DNA of 64,000 nt from an uncultured Bacteroidales bacterium (GCA_900319645.1 ONPG01000001.1:124001-188000), one strand, 5' to 3'. Shown: positions 42,410 to 52,427, numbered from the stretch's first letter. Notes: generated by a model from the sequence alone, not told the origin. Translations and numbers: made by a program.

Positions 42410-44086
42410 ATGATGGACGAAGAAAAATATAATTTTGTCAAGATGTATGAGCGGTCGTTCCGCGAAAACTGGGAATTGCCGGCTGTGACCGACTACGGAA
42501 CCGACGTGACGCTGACCTATGGTCAGTTGGCTATCAACATCGAGAAACTGCACATTCTCTTTGCAGCGTGCGGAATCAAGAAAAACGACAAGATTGCCGT
42601 CATGGGCAAAAATAACAGCAACTGGGTGGCTGTCTATCTGGCAGCAATCACCTATGGCGCCATCATCGTGCCGATCCTTCAGGATTTCCGTGCTAACGAC
42701 GCCATCCATATCATCAACCACTCGGAGAGTAAGTTGCTCTTTATCAGCGACATCAACTGGGAGGGTATTGAGCTGGACCAGATCCCGAAAATCAAAGCAG
42801 CCATTAGTCTGAACGACTGGCATCCTATTTCGCTGGCGCTCGACCCGAAGAAAATCAACTACGAGGCAATCGCGCAGAAGTTCAAAGAGAAACATCCCGA
42901 AGGATACTGGGCGAAGGATGTGCATTTTGACGAGCGTCCGAACAGCGAGATTGCTTCGATCAACTACACCAGTGGAACAACCGGTTTCAGCAAAGGTGTG
43001 ATCACTCCGCTCAACGCGCTGGCGGGTAACGTGCGCTACGGTCTGGAGAGCGGAATAGCATTCAAGGGTTCGCGATTTGTGACCTTCCTGCCACTCGCAC
43101 ACGCGTACGGGTGCGCGTTCGATTTTCTTAGTTGTTTGGCAGCAGGTGGACACTCATGGCTCATCGGCCGCACGCCGAGTCCGAAAATCCTGCTCAAAGC
43201 CTTCTCCGAAGTCAAACCGACCGTCATTCTCTCGGTTCCCTTGATCCTGGAGAAAATCTACAAGAAGATGATTGTGCCCCAAATCCAGAAACCGCCCGTA
43301 TCCTGGGTGTTGAAAGTGCCGTTCCTGGACGAAGTGGTGTGCTCGAAGATACGAGAACAACTCGTGCAGGCTTTCGGAGGAGAGTTCAGCCAGATGATTA
43401 TCGGAGGCGCACCTCTGAACCCGGAAGTGGAAGCGTTCTTATACCGAATCAAATTCCCGGTGTCTGTTGGATACGGAATGACGGAGTGCGCTCCTCTCAT
43501 CTGCTACACGCCGATCAACGAAGGCCCGCGTAAGTTCTCCTGCGGCCGTCCGTTGCCGGGCATCATGGAGGTGAAGATCCTCGACCCGAACAGCGAAGGA
43601 ATAGGTGAAGTAGTGGTTCGCGGAGAGAACACAATGCTCGGTTATTTCAAGAATACCCAGGCTACCAAAGAAAGCTTCACCAAGGACGGTTGGCTTCGTA
43701 CAGGCGACCTCGGACAGCTGGACGCAGACGGATTCCTCTATATCAAAGGACGTTGCAAGACGATGCTCCTCGGACCGAGCGGACAGAATATCTATCCCGA
43801 GGAAATCGAGGCGAAGATCAACAATATGCCGTACGTGCTGGAGTCGCTTGTGTTGCAGCAGGAGGACAACCGTCTGGTAGCACTCGTCTGCCCCGATTAC
43901 AACGAAGTGGATGCCAGTGGTTTGACACGCGAACAACTCGACGAAGCGATGGAAGATGCACGCAAGCAGGTCAACTCCGAACTGGCGGCATATGAGCAGA
44001 TCTCGATCTTCAAACTCTATCCCCATGAGTTCGAGAAAACGCCTAAGAAATCCATTAAGCGCTTCCTCTATACCAATATGGTGTGA
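42410..44086 (+). CDS. AMP-dependent long-chain acyl-CoA synthetase
   Basis: 558 residues with the ANL motifs: INYTSGTTGFSKGV (P-loop), VGYGMTECAPL (A5), WLRTGDLGQLDADGFLYIKG (A7/A8), and G-Q-N-I-Y-P-E-E-I-E with a late catalytic Lys region (TPKKSIKRFLY). It activates a fatty acid to acyl-AMP and then acyl-CoA. Cytoplasmic or membrane-associated. Two ATGs in a row (42410, 42413) make the start uncertain by one residue. Confidence 0.93.
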   Translation: MMDEEKYNFVKMYERSFRENWELPAVTDYGTDVTLTYGQLAINIEKLHILFAACGIKKNDKIAVMGKNNSNWVAVYLAAITYGAIIVPILQDFRANDAIHIINHSESKLLFISDINWEGIELDQIPKIKAAISLNDWHPISLALDPKKINYEAIAQKFKEKHPEGYWAKDVHFDERPNSEIASINYTSGTTGFSKGVITPLNALAGNVRYGLESGIAFKGSRFVTFLPLAHAYGCAFDFLSCLAAGGHSWLIGRTPSPKILLKAFSEVKPTVILSVPLILEKIYKKMIVPQIQKPPVSWVLKVPFLDEVVCSKIREQLVQAFGGEFSQMIIGGAPLNPEVEAFLYRIKFPVSVGYGMTECAPLICYTPINEGPRKFSCGRPLPGIMEVKILDPNSEGIGEVVVRGENTMLGYFKNTQATKESFTKDGWLRTGDLGQLDADGFLYIKGRCKTMLLGPSGQNIYPEEIEAKINNMPYVLESLVLQQEDNRLVALVCPDYNEVDASGLTREQLDEAMEDARKQVNSELAAYEQISIFKLYPHEFEKTPKKSIKRFLYTNMV

Positions 44087-44204
44087 AGTGATTGACGATT
44101 AGACGATTGACGAGGTACGAGTGATGGACGATTGAAATAAATTCTACAATTGAACCAAATCGTAAATAAATCGTAAATCGTAAATGTGTAAATCGTAAAT
44201 ACCG

Positions 44205-44960
44205 ATGAATCTGTGTATTGATCAGGGAAACAGCCGGACGAAAGTGGCTTTGATGACCGATGAAGGCAAGATGATCAACCATTTCATCTACAAGACTTTC
44301 TCGTCTGCCGATGTGGAGCGGTTGTTCGACTTGTACCCGATTACGGATTCCATCATCAGTTCGGTCATCAATATTGAGCCGGCAGTCGTGAATACGCTCA
44401 ACCGCCGCTCGCAGCACTTTGTGCTGTTCGACCACATGACACCTGTTCCCATACGCAACGGCTATGACACGCCCGAGACCTTGGGACAAGACCGCTTGGC
44501 GGCTGCCGTGGGCGCGAAAAGTCTCTGTCCGGACGAGAACCTGCTGATTATAGATGCCGGATCGGCCATTACATATGATTTCGTGTCGGCTGAAGGCGAA
44601 TACATAGGCGGAAATATCGCTCCGGGATTGAAAATGCGGTTCACGATGTTGCAACGGATGACGAAAAAACTGCCACTGGTGGAAGTGGACGAGAGCGAAC
44701 TGATTCCGCTTTTCGGCAAGAACACTCGCGACGCGATTGCTGCCGGAGTGATACGCGGTGTGGCGTATGAGGTGAAAGGCTACATGCGCACATTTAGTGA
44801 GAAAGTAACGCATTTCCAGACATACCTTACCGGAGGAAATGCACCTTATATAATAAATAATGTACGCAACTCACGAACAGAGAAACGCGAATTGCGTTAC
44901 GAGAAACACCTGGTGTTAATCGGGTTGAACCATATTTTGATTTATAACAAGAAATCGTAA
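44205..44960 (+). CDS. coaX: type III pantothenate kinase
   Basis: 251 residues. ASKHA-fold motifs are present: LCIDQGNSRTKVAL (phosphate 1; most homologues have D-x-G-N-T/S), a G-x-D-R-L-A-A segment (LGQDRLAAAVGA), and LIIDAGSAITYDFV (phosphate 2). It phosphorylates pantothenate in the first step of CoA synthesis. The next three genes (barrel, TPR, LptC) follow it in a conserved Bacteroidales order. The leader contains AAATCGTAAAT words. Confidence 0.92.
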   Translation: MNLCIDQGNSRTKVALMTDEGKMINHFIYKTFSSADVERLFDLYPITDSIISSVINIEPAVVNTLNRRSQHFVLFDHMTPVPIRNGYDTPETLGQDRLAAAVGAKSLCPDENLLIIDAGSAITYDFVSAEGEYIGGNIAPGLKMRFTMLQRMTKKLPLVEVDESELIPLFGKNTRDAIAAGVIRGVAYEVKGYMRTFSEKVTHFQTYLTGGNAPYIINNVRNSRTEKRELRYEKHLVLIGLNHILIYNKKS

Positions 44961-44975
44961 TTACGTTTCCACGTA

Positions 44976-46217
44976 ATGACGACACAACGAATGAAAAAAA
45001 TTAAGCTATTCATAGCAACCCTGTTGTTCTGTACGGCAGTCATGGCGCAAAACATGACAAGTTCGCCATTCTCGAGAAGCGCGTACGGCGACCTCAACGA
45101 GAATGTGCCAACCGGTTACCGTGCGATGGGTGGAGTGGGCATTGGTATGCGCAACAACCGCGCTATTTGCGCCTCGCAACCTGCTTCCTTTACGGCCTGC
45201 GATTCACTCACATTTATGATGGACATAGCCGCTTGTGTCAATTGGAGCCGTTATGAAGATGCCAGCGGTATGCGCAACAAGGCTAACGGTAACCTCGAAT
45301 ATCTGACGCTCCAGTTTCCGCTCTGGAAAAGATGGATCGCTATGTCTGTCGGATTGTTGCCGTATAGTTCGGTGGGCTACGACATCGCCGAAACCGATTC
45401 TACCAAAGACCTGCGAGGCACTTTCACCAAGCGGTTCTACGGAACAGGTAACCTGAGTCAGGTGTATGGCGGTTTGAGTTTCAACATCTGCAACTGGGTG
45501 GCGGTCGGCATGAATTTCTATTACATGTGGGGAGATCTGGATCGAATGAGGTTGCTCTCCTTTACCGATGCCAACAAGAGCTTGACCCTGCAGGACGAGT
45601 CCCTCACTTTGAAAACATGGCGTTTGCGTTACGGTCTGCAGTTTTTCCACACTTGGGGAAAGCACTCGGTAGTAGCAGGAGGCGTGTTCGAGAACAAACG
45701 CGCATTCAATAGCACCTATATCGCTATCGAAACCAGTACACTCGACTCGTTGTATATCGCAAAAGGCGGATTCGATGTGCCGATGATGTTCGGTGTGGGA
45801 GCCAGCTATAATTGGGACAGCCGTCTGACCGTCGCATTTGATTTTGAACGTCAATGTATGGCATCTGCCACCTATAACGGAATGGAAGGCCGCTTTTACG
45901 ATTTGCGCAACCGCAACCGCTATGCCATCGGAGCGGAATACCGCCATAACCCCATGGGACGCAACTATGCAGAACGAATGTTGTGGCGTGCTGGTCTGAA
46001 TGTCCAGGACGAGTATCTCGCTACCATTGGAGCCAGGCGGATCACGGCTGGAATAGGTATCGGTTTCCCGCTATATACCATCGGAACTGTTGTCAATCTC
46101 ACCATCGAATACAGCCATCGAGGATCACGTGCTAATGGCGGATTGGAAGATAACTCCCTGCGCTTTACTATCGGAGCTGGCATAGCGGAGAACTGGTTCT
46201 TTAAACGCAAACTCTGA
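44976..46217 (+). CDS. outer-membrane beta-barrel protein
   Basis: 413 residues; the signal peptide starts at the second Met (44991, MKKIKLFIATLLFCTAVMAQ). The mature part is made of alternating beta strands ending in a C-terminal aromatic-rich strand (ENWFFKRKL). The opening, with G-Y-R-A-M-G-G-V-G-I-G-M, resembles PorV/FadL-like Bacteroidetes barrels. It may export or bind hydrophobic molecules. Position right after coaX is conserved in related genomes. Confidence 0.82.
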   Translation: MTTQRMKKIKLFIATLLFCTAVMAQNMTSSPFSRSAYGDLNENVPTGYRAMGGVGIGMRNNRAICASQPASFTACDSLTFMMDIAACVNWSRYEDASGMRNKANGNLEYLTLQFPLWKRWIAMSVGLLPYSSVGYDIAETDSTKDLRGTFTKRFYGTGNLSQVYGGLSFNICNWVAVGMNFYYMWGDLDRMRLLSFTDANKSLTLQDESLTLKTWRLRYGLQFFHTWGKHSVVAGGVFENKRAFNSTYIAIETSTLDSLYIAKGGFDVPMMFGVGASYNWDSRLTVAFDFERQCMASATYNGMEGRFYDLRNRNRYAIGAEYRHNPMGRNYAERMLWRAGLNVQDEYLATIGARRITAGIGIGFPLYTIGTVVNLTIEYSHRGSRANGGLEDNSLRFTIGAGIAENWFFKRKL

Positions 46218-46221
46218 TGTT

Positions 46222-46237
46222 TGGCACGATAATTGAA
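46222..46237 (+). promoter_or_regulatory. second sigma-54-like promoter
   Basis: TGGCAC-GATAA-TTGAA, one base off the RpoN consensus (TTGC to TTGA), lies 70 bases upstream of the TPR-protein start. Spacing between -24 and -12 is correct. Confidence 0.5.
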
Positions 46238-46306
46238 TGAGAACACAAAAACCTCGTTATAACGACTAAAGATAGAACGAATTATTAATCAAAAAACAAT
46301 ACTATT

Positions 46307-47722
46307 ATGAAAATCAAGACACTATTAGTAATGGCACTTGCAGCCGCCGTTCCGGCTATAGCTTGCGCCAAGAAACCAAAGAAAGCGGATCCTGTAAAGC
46401 AGGAGGAAGTGAAAGCTGCTGAACCCGATGAGATTCCTACGATCACAGAGGAATGTGTGGTAAACGTTTCGCTCTTCCACGAGTCGGTTAAGAACAAACA
46501 GTATGCCGATGCGTACGAGCCCTGGTGGGAAGTTTATACCACTTGCCCGAACGCCAACAAGTCTATCTATTCCGATGGAGCCAAGATTGTTGAAGCTCTC
46601 TATCAGGCTACTTCTGATCCCGCAGAGAAAGAGCGTCTGGCTAAACTGGCTGTCGAGATGAACGACAAACGCATCAAGTATTTCGGAGACGATAAAAAAT
46701 ATCCGACCGCATATATCTTGGGCGAGAAGGGTTTGGCTTATGTGGATTTCTACGGCGACACCAAATTGGCAGAAGCACGTGAGTGCTTGCAGCAATCCGC
46801 TGCCGGAATGGGTCCGAACAGCAAGATCATGGTACTCGTGAAACTGGTAGATGTTTCGTACGCTCTCTACAAACAAGATCCGAACGGACGTGCAGAGCAG
46901 TTCATCGCAGATTACGAGTTGGCAAGCAACCTGTTGGCTGAGCAGGCAAGTGCTCAGAACAACAAGAACGCCGAGATCGCTGCTAAGCAGAAAGATTATG
47001 TGGACAACATCTTTGCTATCTCCGGAGCAGCTGATTGCTCGAAACTGGATGAGATCTACGCAGCTGTTGTACAAGGCAACCTGACGAATCTCGATATGCT
47101 GCAGAAGATTGCAAAACTCTACCGCCGTGTACGTTGCACCGAGAGCGATGTGTATTTCGCAGCATGCGAGGCGGCTCACAAACTGCAGCCGACCGACGAG
47201 TCTGCTGCTGGATGCGCTTCAATGGCTGCCAAGAAAGGCGACTACGAGCAGGCTGTGGCTTACTACGATCAGGCTATCAAACTGGCGATGGTAGAGGACG
47301 AAATGGAGGATGTGGCTGACTACCAGTACAATGCAGCTTTCTACTGCTACAACAACCTCAAGAAATATCCGGAGGCTCGCAAGTACGCAGAAAACTCTAT
47401 TTCCACGCTGGAAGGTATCGGTCAGAAAAAAGGCCAAGGCCGTTGCTACATCATCATCGGAATGGCATATGCTTCCACGCAGTTGTTCGAGAACGACAAC
47501 AAAGGTCGTATTCTCAACAAGACCGTTTATTGGGTAGCTGTTGACCAGTTCAAAAAAGCAAAACAGGTGGATCCTTCTGTAGAAGCACAGGCAAACGAGT
47601 TCATCAACTCCTATAGCAAGTACTTCCCGACCAAAGAGGAGCGTTTCGACCTGCCGAACGAGTTCTCGGGCTCAACCTACCATGTCGGAGGTTGGATCAA
47701 CAGAGACACCACTATCCGTTAA
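46307..47722 (+). CDS. periplasmic TPR-repeat protein
   Basis: 471 residues: a signal peptide (MKIKTLLVMALAAAVPAIAC, with a Cys that might be lipidated), a Lys/Pro-rich linker, then helical repeats of TPR type, clearest at GCASMAAKKGDYEQAVAYYD and A-A-F-Y-C-Y-N-N-L-K-K-Y-P-E-A-R-K-Y-A. The C-terminus has a short G-x-x-Y-H-V-G-G-W motif. Conserved neighbour of LptC in Bacteroidales; probably an envelope scaffold. Function unknown. Confidence 0.85.
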   Translation: MKIKTLLVMALAAAVPAIACAKKPKKADPVKQEEVKAAEPDEIPTITEECVVNVSLFHESVKNKQYADAYEPWWEVYTTCPNANKSIYSDGAKIVEALYQATSDPAEKERLAKLAVEMNDKRIKYFGDDKKYPTAYILGEKGLAYVDFYGDTKLAEARECLQQSAAGMGPNSKIMVLVKLVDVSYALYKQDPNGRAEQFIADYELASNLLAEQASAQNNKNAEIAAKQKDYVDNIFAISGAADCSKLDEIYAAVVQGNLTNLDMLQKIAKLYRRVRCTESDVYFAACEAAHKLQPTDESAAGCASMAAKKGDYEQAVAYYDQAIKLAMVEDEMEDVADYQYNAAFYCYNNLKKYPEARKYAENSISTLEGIGQKKGQGRCYIIIGMAYASTQLFENDNKGRILNKTVYWVAVDQFKKAKQVDPSVEAQANEFINSYSKYFPTKEERFDLPNEFSGSTYHVGGWINRDTTIR

Positions 47723-47727
47723 TCCAA

Positions 47728-48300
47728 ATGAACCTGAGTGCAGGACATATGAGCACACAGACAGCGGGCATCCTAATGATGCTCGCTGTTGCGCTGTGTG
47801 CATGCCGCAAAGAGGCGGTTCCGGAGGGAATGTTATACGCACAGCCTCGTGAGCAGATGCCGGCACTCAGTACAAAGGACGTAAGCACACTTATCTCCGA
47901 CTCCGGAGTAACGCGTTACCGGATCGAGACACCGCTATGGGAGTTCTATGACAAAGCAGAACCTCCTTATCAGGAGTTTCCCTATGGTATCTATCTGGAG
48001 CAGTTCGATGAGCAGCTGGAGGTCAAAGCCTCGCTCAAAGCCGACTACGGACATTACAACGAAACAGAGCAGATTTGGTTCCTGCGAGGTAATGTACACG
48101 CGCTCAACCGCAAAGGCGAACAGTTTGATTCCCCTCGGATGTTCTGGAGCCAGAAAACACATCGGGTCTATTCGGATACGATCATCCATATCACCCGCGA
48201 GACCAGTATCATTTCCGGAGTGGGCTTTGACTCCAACGAGGAGATGAGCAAATATACCATCCTTCATCCCACCGGTGTATTCCCGATAGATGAAGAGTAA
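47728..48300 (+). CDS. lptC: LptC-like LPS export lipoprotein
   Basis: 190 residues from the ATG at 47728 (MNLSAGHMST); a second ATG at 47749 is possible. The signal peptide ends with a lipobox-like A-L-C-A-C. The rest is a beta-jellyroll region (YRIETPLWEFYDKAEPPYQE, FPYGIYLEQFDEQLEVKASL, WFLRGNVHALNRKGEQFDSP) typical of Bacteroidetes LptC. It would relay lipopolysaccharide through the periplasm to LptA/LptD. It follows the TPR gene with a 5-base gap. Confidence 0.87.
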   Translation: MNLSAGHMSTQTAGILMMLAVALCACRKEAVPEGMLYAQPREQMPALSTKDVSTLISDSGVTRYRIETPLWEFYDKAEPPYQEFPYGIYLEQFDEQLEVKASLKADYGHYNETEQIWFLRGNVHALNRKGEQFDSPRMFWSQKTHRVYSDTIIHITRETSIISGVGFDSNEEMSKYTILHPTGVFPIDEE

Positions 48301-48356
48301 AAAGTATAGCTCAGCCCAAAGGGCACAATAAATGTTTAATTTTTAATTCGTAATTC

Positions 48357-49097
48357 ATGTTACTCAGTAATAAAGTAGCCTTGATAACAGGAGCCGCACG
48401 AGGTATCGGCAAGCAGATTGCGCTCTGCTTCGCGAAAGAAGGCTGCCACATCGCTTTCACGGACTTGGTAGCCAACGAGCAATCGAAGGCCACGGAAGAT
48501 GAATTGAAGGCATTGGGCGTGCAGGTGCATTTCTATGCCGGTAACGCAGCGGATTTCGATTCCGCGCACAAAGTCGTGGAACAGGTGATTGCCGATTTCG
48601 GGCATCTGGATATTCTCGTTAACAATGCCGGTATCACGCGCGACACCTTGCTCATGCGTATGACAGAGGAACAATGGGATCAAGTGATTCAAGTCAACCT
48701 CAAGTCGGCATTCAATTTCACGCACGCAGTTACGCCCGCTATGATGCGCCAGCGTAGCGGATCCATCATTTCACTCAGTTCCGTAGTCGGCATCAATGGC
48801 AATGCCGGACAAGCCAACTATGCTGCCAGCAAGGCGGGAATTATCGCGCTGACCAAATCGGTTGCAAAGGAATTGGGCGGCCGAGGTGTTCGTGCAAATG
48901 CTATCGCGCCGGGATTTATCCTGACCGATATGACCAAAGCGCTTGGCGAAGAGACGCTAAAGCAGTTTGTCAGTATGATTCCTATGCGTAGAGGCGGAGA
49001 GCCGGAAGAAGTAGCTAAGGTGGCGTTGTTCCTGGCAAGCGATTTGAGTTCGTATGTCAGCGGACAGGTTATTCAAGTAAACGGAGCAATGGTTTGA
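48357..49097 (+). CDS. fabG: 3-oxoacyl-[acyl-carrier-protein] reductase
   Basis: 246 residues, short-chain dehydrogenase fold. GAARGIGKQ (NADP site), NNAGITRD, catalytic Ser in SLSSVVGINGN and the Y-A-A-S-K motif (YAASKAGIIALT) are all present, as is the C-terminal S-G-Q-V-I-Q-V-N-G-A. It reduces 3-oxoacyl-ACP in fatty acid elongation. It has a small-word leader and a terminator overlapping its end. Confidence 0.93.
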   Translation: MLLSNKVALITGAARGIGKQIALCFAKEGCHIAFTDLVANEQSKATEDELKALGVQVHFYAGNAADFDSAHKVVEQVIADFGHLDILVNNAGITRDTLLMRMTEEQWDQVIQVNLKSAFNFTHAVTPAMMRQRSGSIISLSSVVGINGNAGQANYAASKAGIIALTKSVAKELGGRGVRANAIAPGFILTDMTKALGEETLKQFVSMIPMRRGGEPEEVAKVALFLASDLSSYVSGQVIQVNGAMV

Positions 49098-49109
49098 CCA
49101 CTGCTCCGT
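49081..49109. terminator. terminator between fabG and the GH13 gene
   Basis: ACGGAGCA (49081-49088) and TGCTCCGT (49102-49109) form a stem, with an inner GG/CC pair, followed by a T/C-rich run (TGCTTTTTCTTTTC). Its left half overlaps the last fabG codons. Its position between convergent genes suggests it serves fabG. Confidence 0.75.
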
Positions 49110-49131
49110 TGCTTTTTCTTTTCTTTTTCTT

Positions 49132-50409
49132 TTAGAAGATTCTGTATTCCCAAGGTTCGAGGGTGAGTGTTTGCTCATCCTCTAATTGTATAGTGACGGT
49201 TTGCGGCTCGCCACTCATATTCATGACAGCCACAATCTTGTCTCCCGGCAAAGCGCGGCAGCAAGCGAAGATATACTTGTTGTCGGCAGGAATGCGTACT
49301 ATCGGAGCTCCTTTCTCCGGTGAGAAGAGAGCTGGATGAGCAGCACGCAACGCATTCAGTTCCTTGTACAAACCAGCCTGTGCATAAGTCGGATCGCTGT
49401 CAATCAGGTCTTTCTCAAAGAACTCCAAACGGTGGTGGTTTCCGCTCAACTGGCCGGTATAGATCATCGGCATTCCGGGGAGAATATAGCATAGCGCAGT
49501 AAAGAGTTTTACTGCATCGCCCATTCGCTCAAACTCTGTCCCGTTCCAACTGTTCTCGTCATGATTCGTAATGAAATTCATGCGGATAGCCTCAGGACGA
49601 ATCGTGCTGTCTGTCTTGGCGAGGTTGGCCCACAAATCTTCCACGCTCGCCTTGCCTTGCGCAATATTATTCATGGTATGATGCAGACTCCAACCGTAGT
49701 ACATGTCGAAGGCGCTTTCGGTCAATTCGTTGGCTTTATCCTCGTCCTCAGCCAGGGTGAACATATCCGGGTGTGTCTTGCGCAGGTCGCCCATTGCCCA
49801 GTTCCAGAAATCGGTCGGCACTTCGCCCGCTACGTCGCAACGGAAACCGTCAATACCGATGCTGTCCATCCACCAGTGCATGCATTTTAGCATCTCATTA
49901 CGCATATCCTGATTATGGTAGTCGAGTTTGGAGATGTCGGTCCAGTCGTATTGAACCATCAGATTGCCAAGGCTGTCACGGTAGTGCCATCCTTCGTTCT
50001 CCGTCCAACGGCTGTCTGGAGCTGTATGGTTGGCTACCCAGTCGAGAATAACCTTGAATCCCAGTTTGTGGGCTTCTGCCAGGAAATGCTCGAAGTCTGC
50101 ACGTGTGCCGAACTCAGGATTGATCTGGCAGTAGTCGATGATAGAGTAGTAACTGCCCAGTGTGCCTTTGCGGGTGATTTGTCCGATAGGCTGGCAGGGC
50201 ATCACCCAGATGATATCAATACCGTTCTCACGCAGTTGCGGCAGGAATGCCTCTGCTGCTTGGAATGTACCTTCCGGAGTTAATTGACGCGTGTTGAGTT
50301 CATAGATGGTGGCATCGTACGCCCATTGCGGATGAGCCGTTTGCGGTTGCTGTTTGGCGCATGAAGCAAGGCTCAAAAGCGCCAGAGCGAAAAGAAAGGA
50401 TTTCTTCAT
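49132..50409 (-). CDS. GH13 alpha-amylase-family lipoprotein
   Basis: 425 residues. Lipoprotein signal (LALLSLASCAKQQ, Cys17). GH13 regions: D-W-V-A-N-H (region I), GIDGFRCDVAGEVP (nucleophile Asp), FTLAEDED (acid/base Glu) and FITNHDENSW (region IV). An enzyme of ~400 residues with the YDATIYELNTRQLTPEGTF opening acts on alpha-glucans. Placed downstream of a larger GH13 gene, the pair likely degrades starch or malto-oligosaccharides at the cell surface. Confidence 0.92.
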   Translation of the reverse strand: MKKSFLFALALLSLASCAKQQPQTAHPQWAYDATIYELNTRQLTPEGTFQAAEAFLPQLRENGIDIIWVMPCQPIGQITRKGTLGSYYSIIDYCQINPEFGTRADFEHFLAEAHKLGFKVILDWVANHTAPDSRWTENEGWHYRDSLGNLMVQYDWTDISKLDYHNQDMRNEMLKCMHWWMDSIGIDGFRCDVAGEVPTDFWNWAMGDLRKTHPDMFTLAEDEDKANELTESAFDMYYGWSLHHTMNNIAQGKASVEDLWANLAKTDSTIRPEAIRMNFITNHDENSWNGTEFERMGDAVKLFTALCYILPGMPMIYTGQLSGNHHRLEFFEKDLIDSDPTYAQAGLYKELNALRAAHPALFSPEKGAPIVRIPADNKYIFACCRALPGDKIVAVMNMSGEPQTVTIQLEDEQTLTLEPWEYRIF

Positions 50410-50430
50410 AATGGTAGTATTATTTGGTAA

Positions 50431-52407
50431 TTATTGTTCTTCTTCGTCATGGATAATCTGGTAGCTGAGATCGCGGCGGTTGATGATAACCGTAATACGT
50501 TCGCCCAGATACACACGCTGATAAATGATCTCATGCGGGCGGTCAATCAACGGAATAAAATCGCCGTAGAGCAGCGGCATAGAGTTGCGGCGCATGTGAA
50601 TGAGTTCTGCCACCTTGCTCCGCATTTCTTCTTCCAGCGGGTTCAGACCGTCAAAGCGCATCATATGGCGGTTGTCCGGATCGTTGCCTCCCACTTCTGC
50701 ATACTCGTCGCCCTGATAAATACAAGGCACGCCGGGCAAGGTCATATTCAGCACTTGGAGCAACAGGGCGCGTTTGTACGCTTTCTTGGCATCGCCGATC
50801 CCCACTTCGCGGGTCCAACCTTCCTCTTTCCCTTGGCTCTTAATGTCGATGGCTCCTCCCGCAATGGAAGCAAAACGTATCTGGTCATGGTTGCCGGAAA
50901 TATTACCCATTGTGTGGTGTGCTCCATATGTCTTCAGAGAAGTCAATTCGTTGTTGAGCACAGCGTCCATTCCCGTAAAGCCGCATAGCGCTTCACGTGC
51001 TGTGAAATAGACATTGAAATCGAATTGCGCATTCAACATACCCGGTTTGACGTAACTGCCGATGAGTTCGGGACTTCCGTAAGTCTCTCCGATCATCCAA
51101 ATCGGACGTCCCGGCCAGCGTTTGGCTATTTTCTGACCCAACATACGCCAGTAGCCTTCTGGTATGTGTTTGCAGGCATCGTGACGGAAACCGTCCAAAT
51201 CATAATTGGCAAGCCAGTAAAGCGCACTATCGGTCATGGCTTCGCAGATGTCCTCGCGCTCGAGGTCCAGAGTGGGGATATGCTTGTCAAACCAAGTGGT
51301 CAGACGTGCTTCGTCCCACAACTCGAAATTGCGTCTTCCGTCCGGCAGAATGGAATCGGTATGCCAATCGGGATGCTGCTGCAGGGTGGGGGAATTGATG
51401 TGCATGTGGTTGGCTACGTAATCCAGAATGACATTCATATTATGCGCGTGCGCGCTATCCAATAAGGTGCGCAGCTCTTCCGGCGTGCCGAAACGTTTTT
51501 CCAGTACAGTAGCGTAAATAGGCCAGTAGCCGTGGTAGCCGCTGAACTTGGTGTATTTCTTGGAGGAGTCGTATTTGTTGCCATTCGGGAATGGATACAA
51601 TCCCCATGCGTCCCACGGATTCTGGGTAATCGGACTTATCCAGAGCGTGTTCACGCCGAGTCGGTCAAAATAGCCTTCCGATATCTTGGCGGTAATACCA
51701 GCCAGGTCTCCTCCTTGGTAATCTACGATATCCAACACCTCCGGAGAATTCATTTTCCAGTCGTTGGCTGTATTGCCGTTTTGGAAACGGTCAACCAGGA
51801 GTGAGTAGAGTACTTGTGCCTGCGGATCGTGGCGGTTGAGTTGAGACGCGTCGGTCACAATCTTGCCGTCCTGCAAAGGCAGAAGCATGTCGTTGAACAG
51901 GTACTCGTCATCCTCTGCGAAAACACGCAGCCATGCACGACCTTTTCCGCAATGGGCTATCACCGGGCATTGTGCCAGATCCAGCGTCCATTTGTTGTCT
52001 TCTCTCTGCTGCCAGTATTCGTTGCCGACAAGCATATTTTGCACATAGGCTACCAATTTCGGATTCTTGACTCCGTCAAAGAAACCGACTAACAGTTTGC
52101 CGTCCTCATATCCTAATGAGATGAGGTTTTGACGCACTTGTTTGGCGGGAAGAACAGGAATTTCAAACGCTTTGCCTTTGTGCTCAAATGGTAGAGACTG
52201 GATGGAATGTGTGTCCACTATATCCATCGTCTCTGAGGAATTGTCGCACAACAATGGCAGGTAGTCCGTGAGAACCACATGTGTCGTGTCTCCTTGCAAA
52301 CGGATGGGCATAATAGGATCAGAAAATGCAATCGGTTGCGCTTCTGGTTGAGGTTTGCAACCCGATAAAATGCCTGCTAAGGCAAGAATAAAAACGAATT
52401 TCTTCAT
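50431..52407 (-). CDS. GH13 alpha-amylase-family lipoprotein with N-terminal domain
   Basis: 658 residues from the ATG at 52407, set by the lipoprotein signal (MKKFVFILALAGILSGCKPQ); 17 codons upstream are ignored because they overlap the promoter. An N-terminal beta domain (to about residue 165) precedes the barrel. Motifs: DYVANHMH, YDLDGFRHDACKHIPEG (nucleophile Asp), WMIGETYG (acid/base Glu) and SGNHDQIRFASI. It resembles neopullulanase/cyclomaltodextrinase-like enzymes. The next gene, another GH13 lipoprotein, follows after 21 bases. Confidence 0.92.
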   Translation of the reverse strand: MKKFVFILALAGILSGCKPQPEAQPIAFSDPIMPIRLQGDTTHVVLTDYLPLLCDNSSETMDIVDTHSIQSLPFEHKGKAFEIPVLPAKQVRQNLISLGYEDGKLLVGFFDGVKNPKLVAYVQNMLVGNEYWQQREDNKWTLDLAQCPVIAHCGKGRAWLRVFAEDDEYLFNDMLLPLQDGKIVTDASQLNRHDPQAQVLYSLLVDRFQNGNTANDWKMNSPEVLDIVDYQGGDLAGITAKISEGYFDRLGVNTLWISPITQNPWDAWGLYPFPNGNKYDSSKKYTKFSGYHGYWPIYATVLEKRFGTPEELRTLLDSAHAHNMNVILDYVANHMHINSPTLQQHPDWHTDSILPDGRRNFELWDEARLTTWFDKHIPTLDLEREDICEAMTDSALYWLANYDLDGFRHDACKHIPEGYWRMLGQKIAKRWPGRPIWMIGETYGSPELIGSYVKPGMLNAQFDFNVYFTAREALCGFTGMDAVLNNELTSLKTYGAHHTMGNISGNHDQIRFASIAGGAIDIKSQGKEEGWTREVGIGDAKKAYKRALLLQVLNMTLPGVPCIYQGDEYAEVGGNDPDNRHMMRFDGLNPLEEEMRSKVAELIHMRRNSMPLLYGDFIPLIDRPHEIIYQRVYLGERITVIINRRDLSYQIIHDEEEQ

Positions 52408-52427
52408 GGTAGTTGTATTTAACGCTG

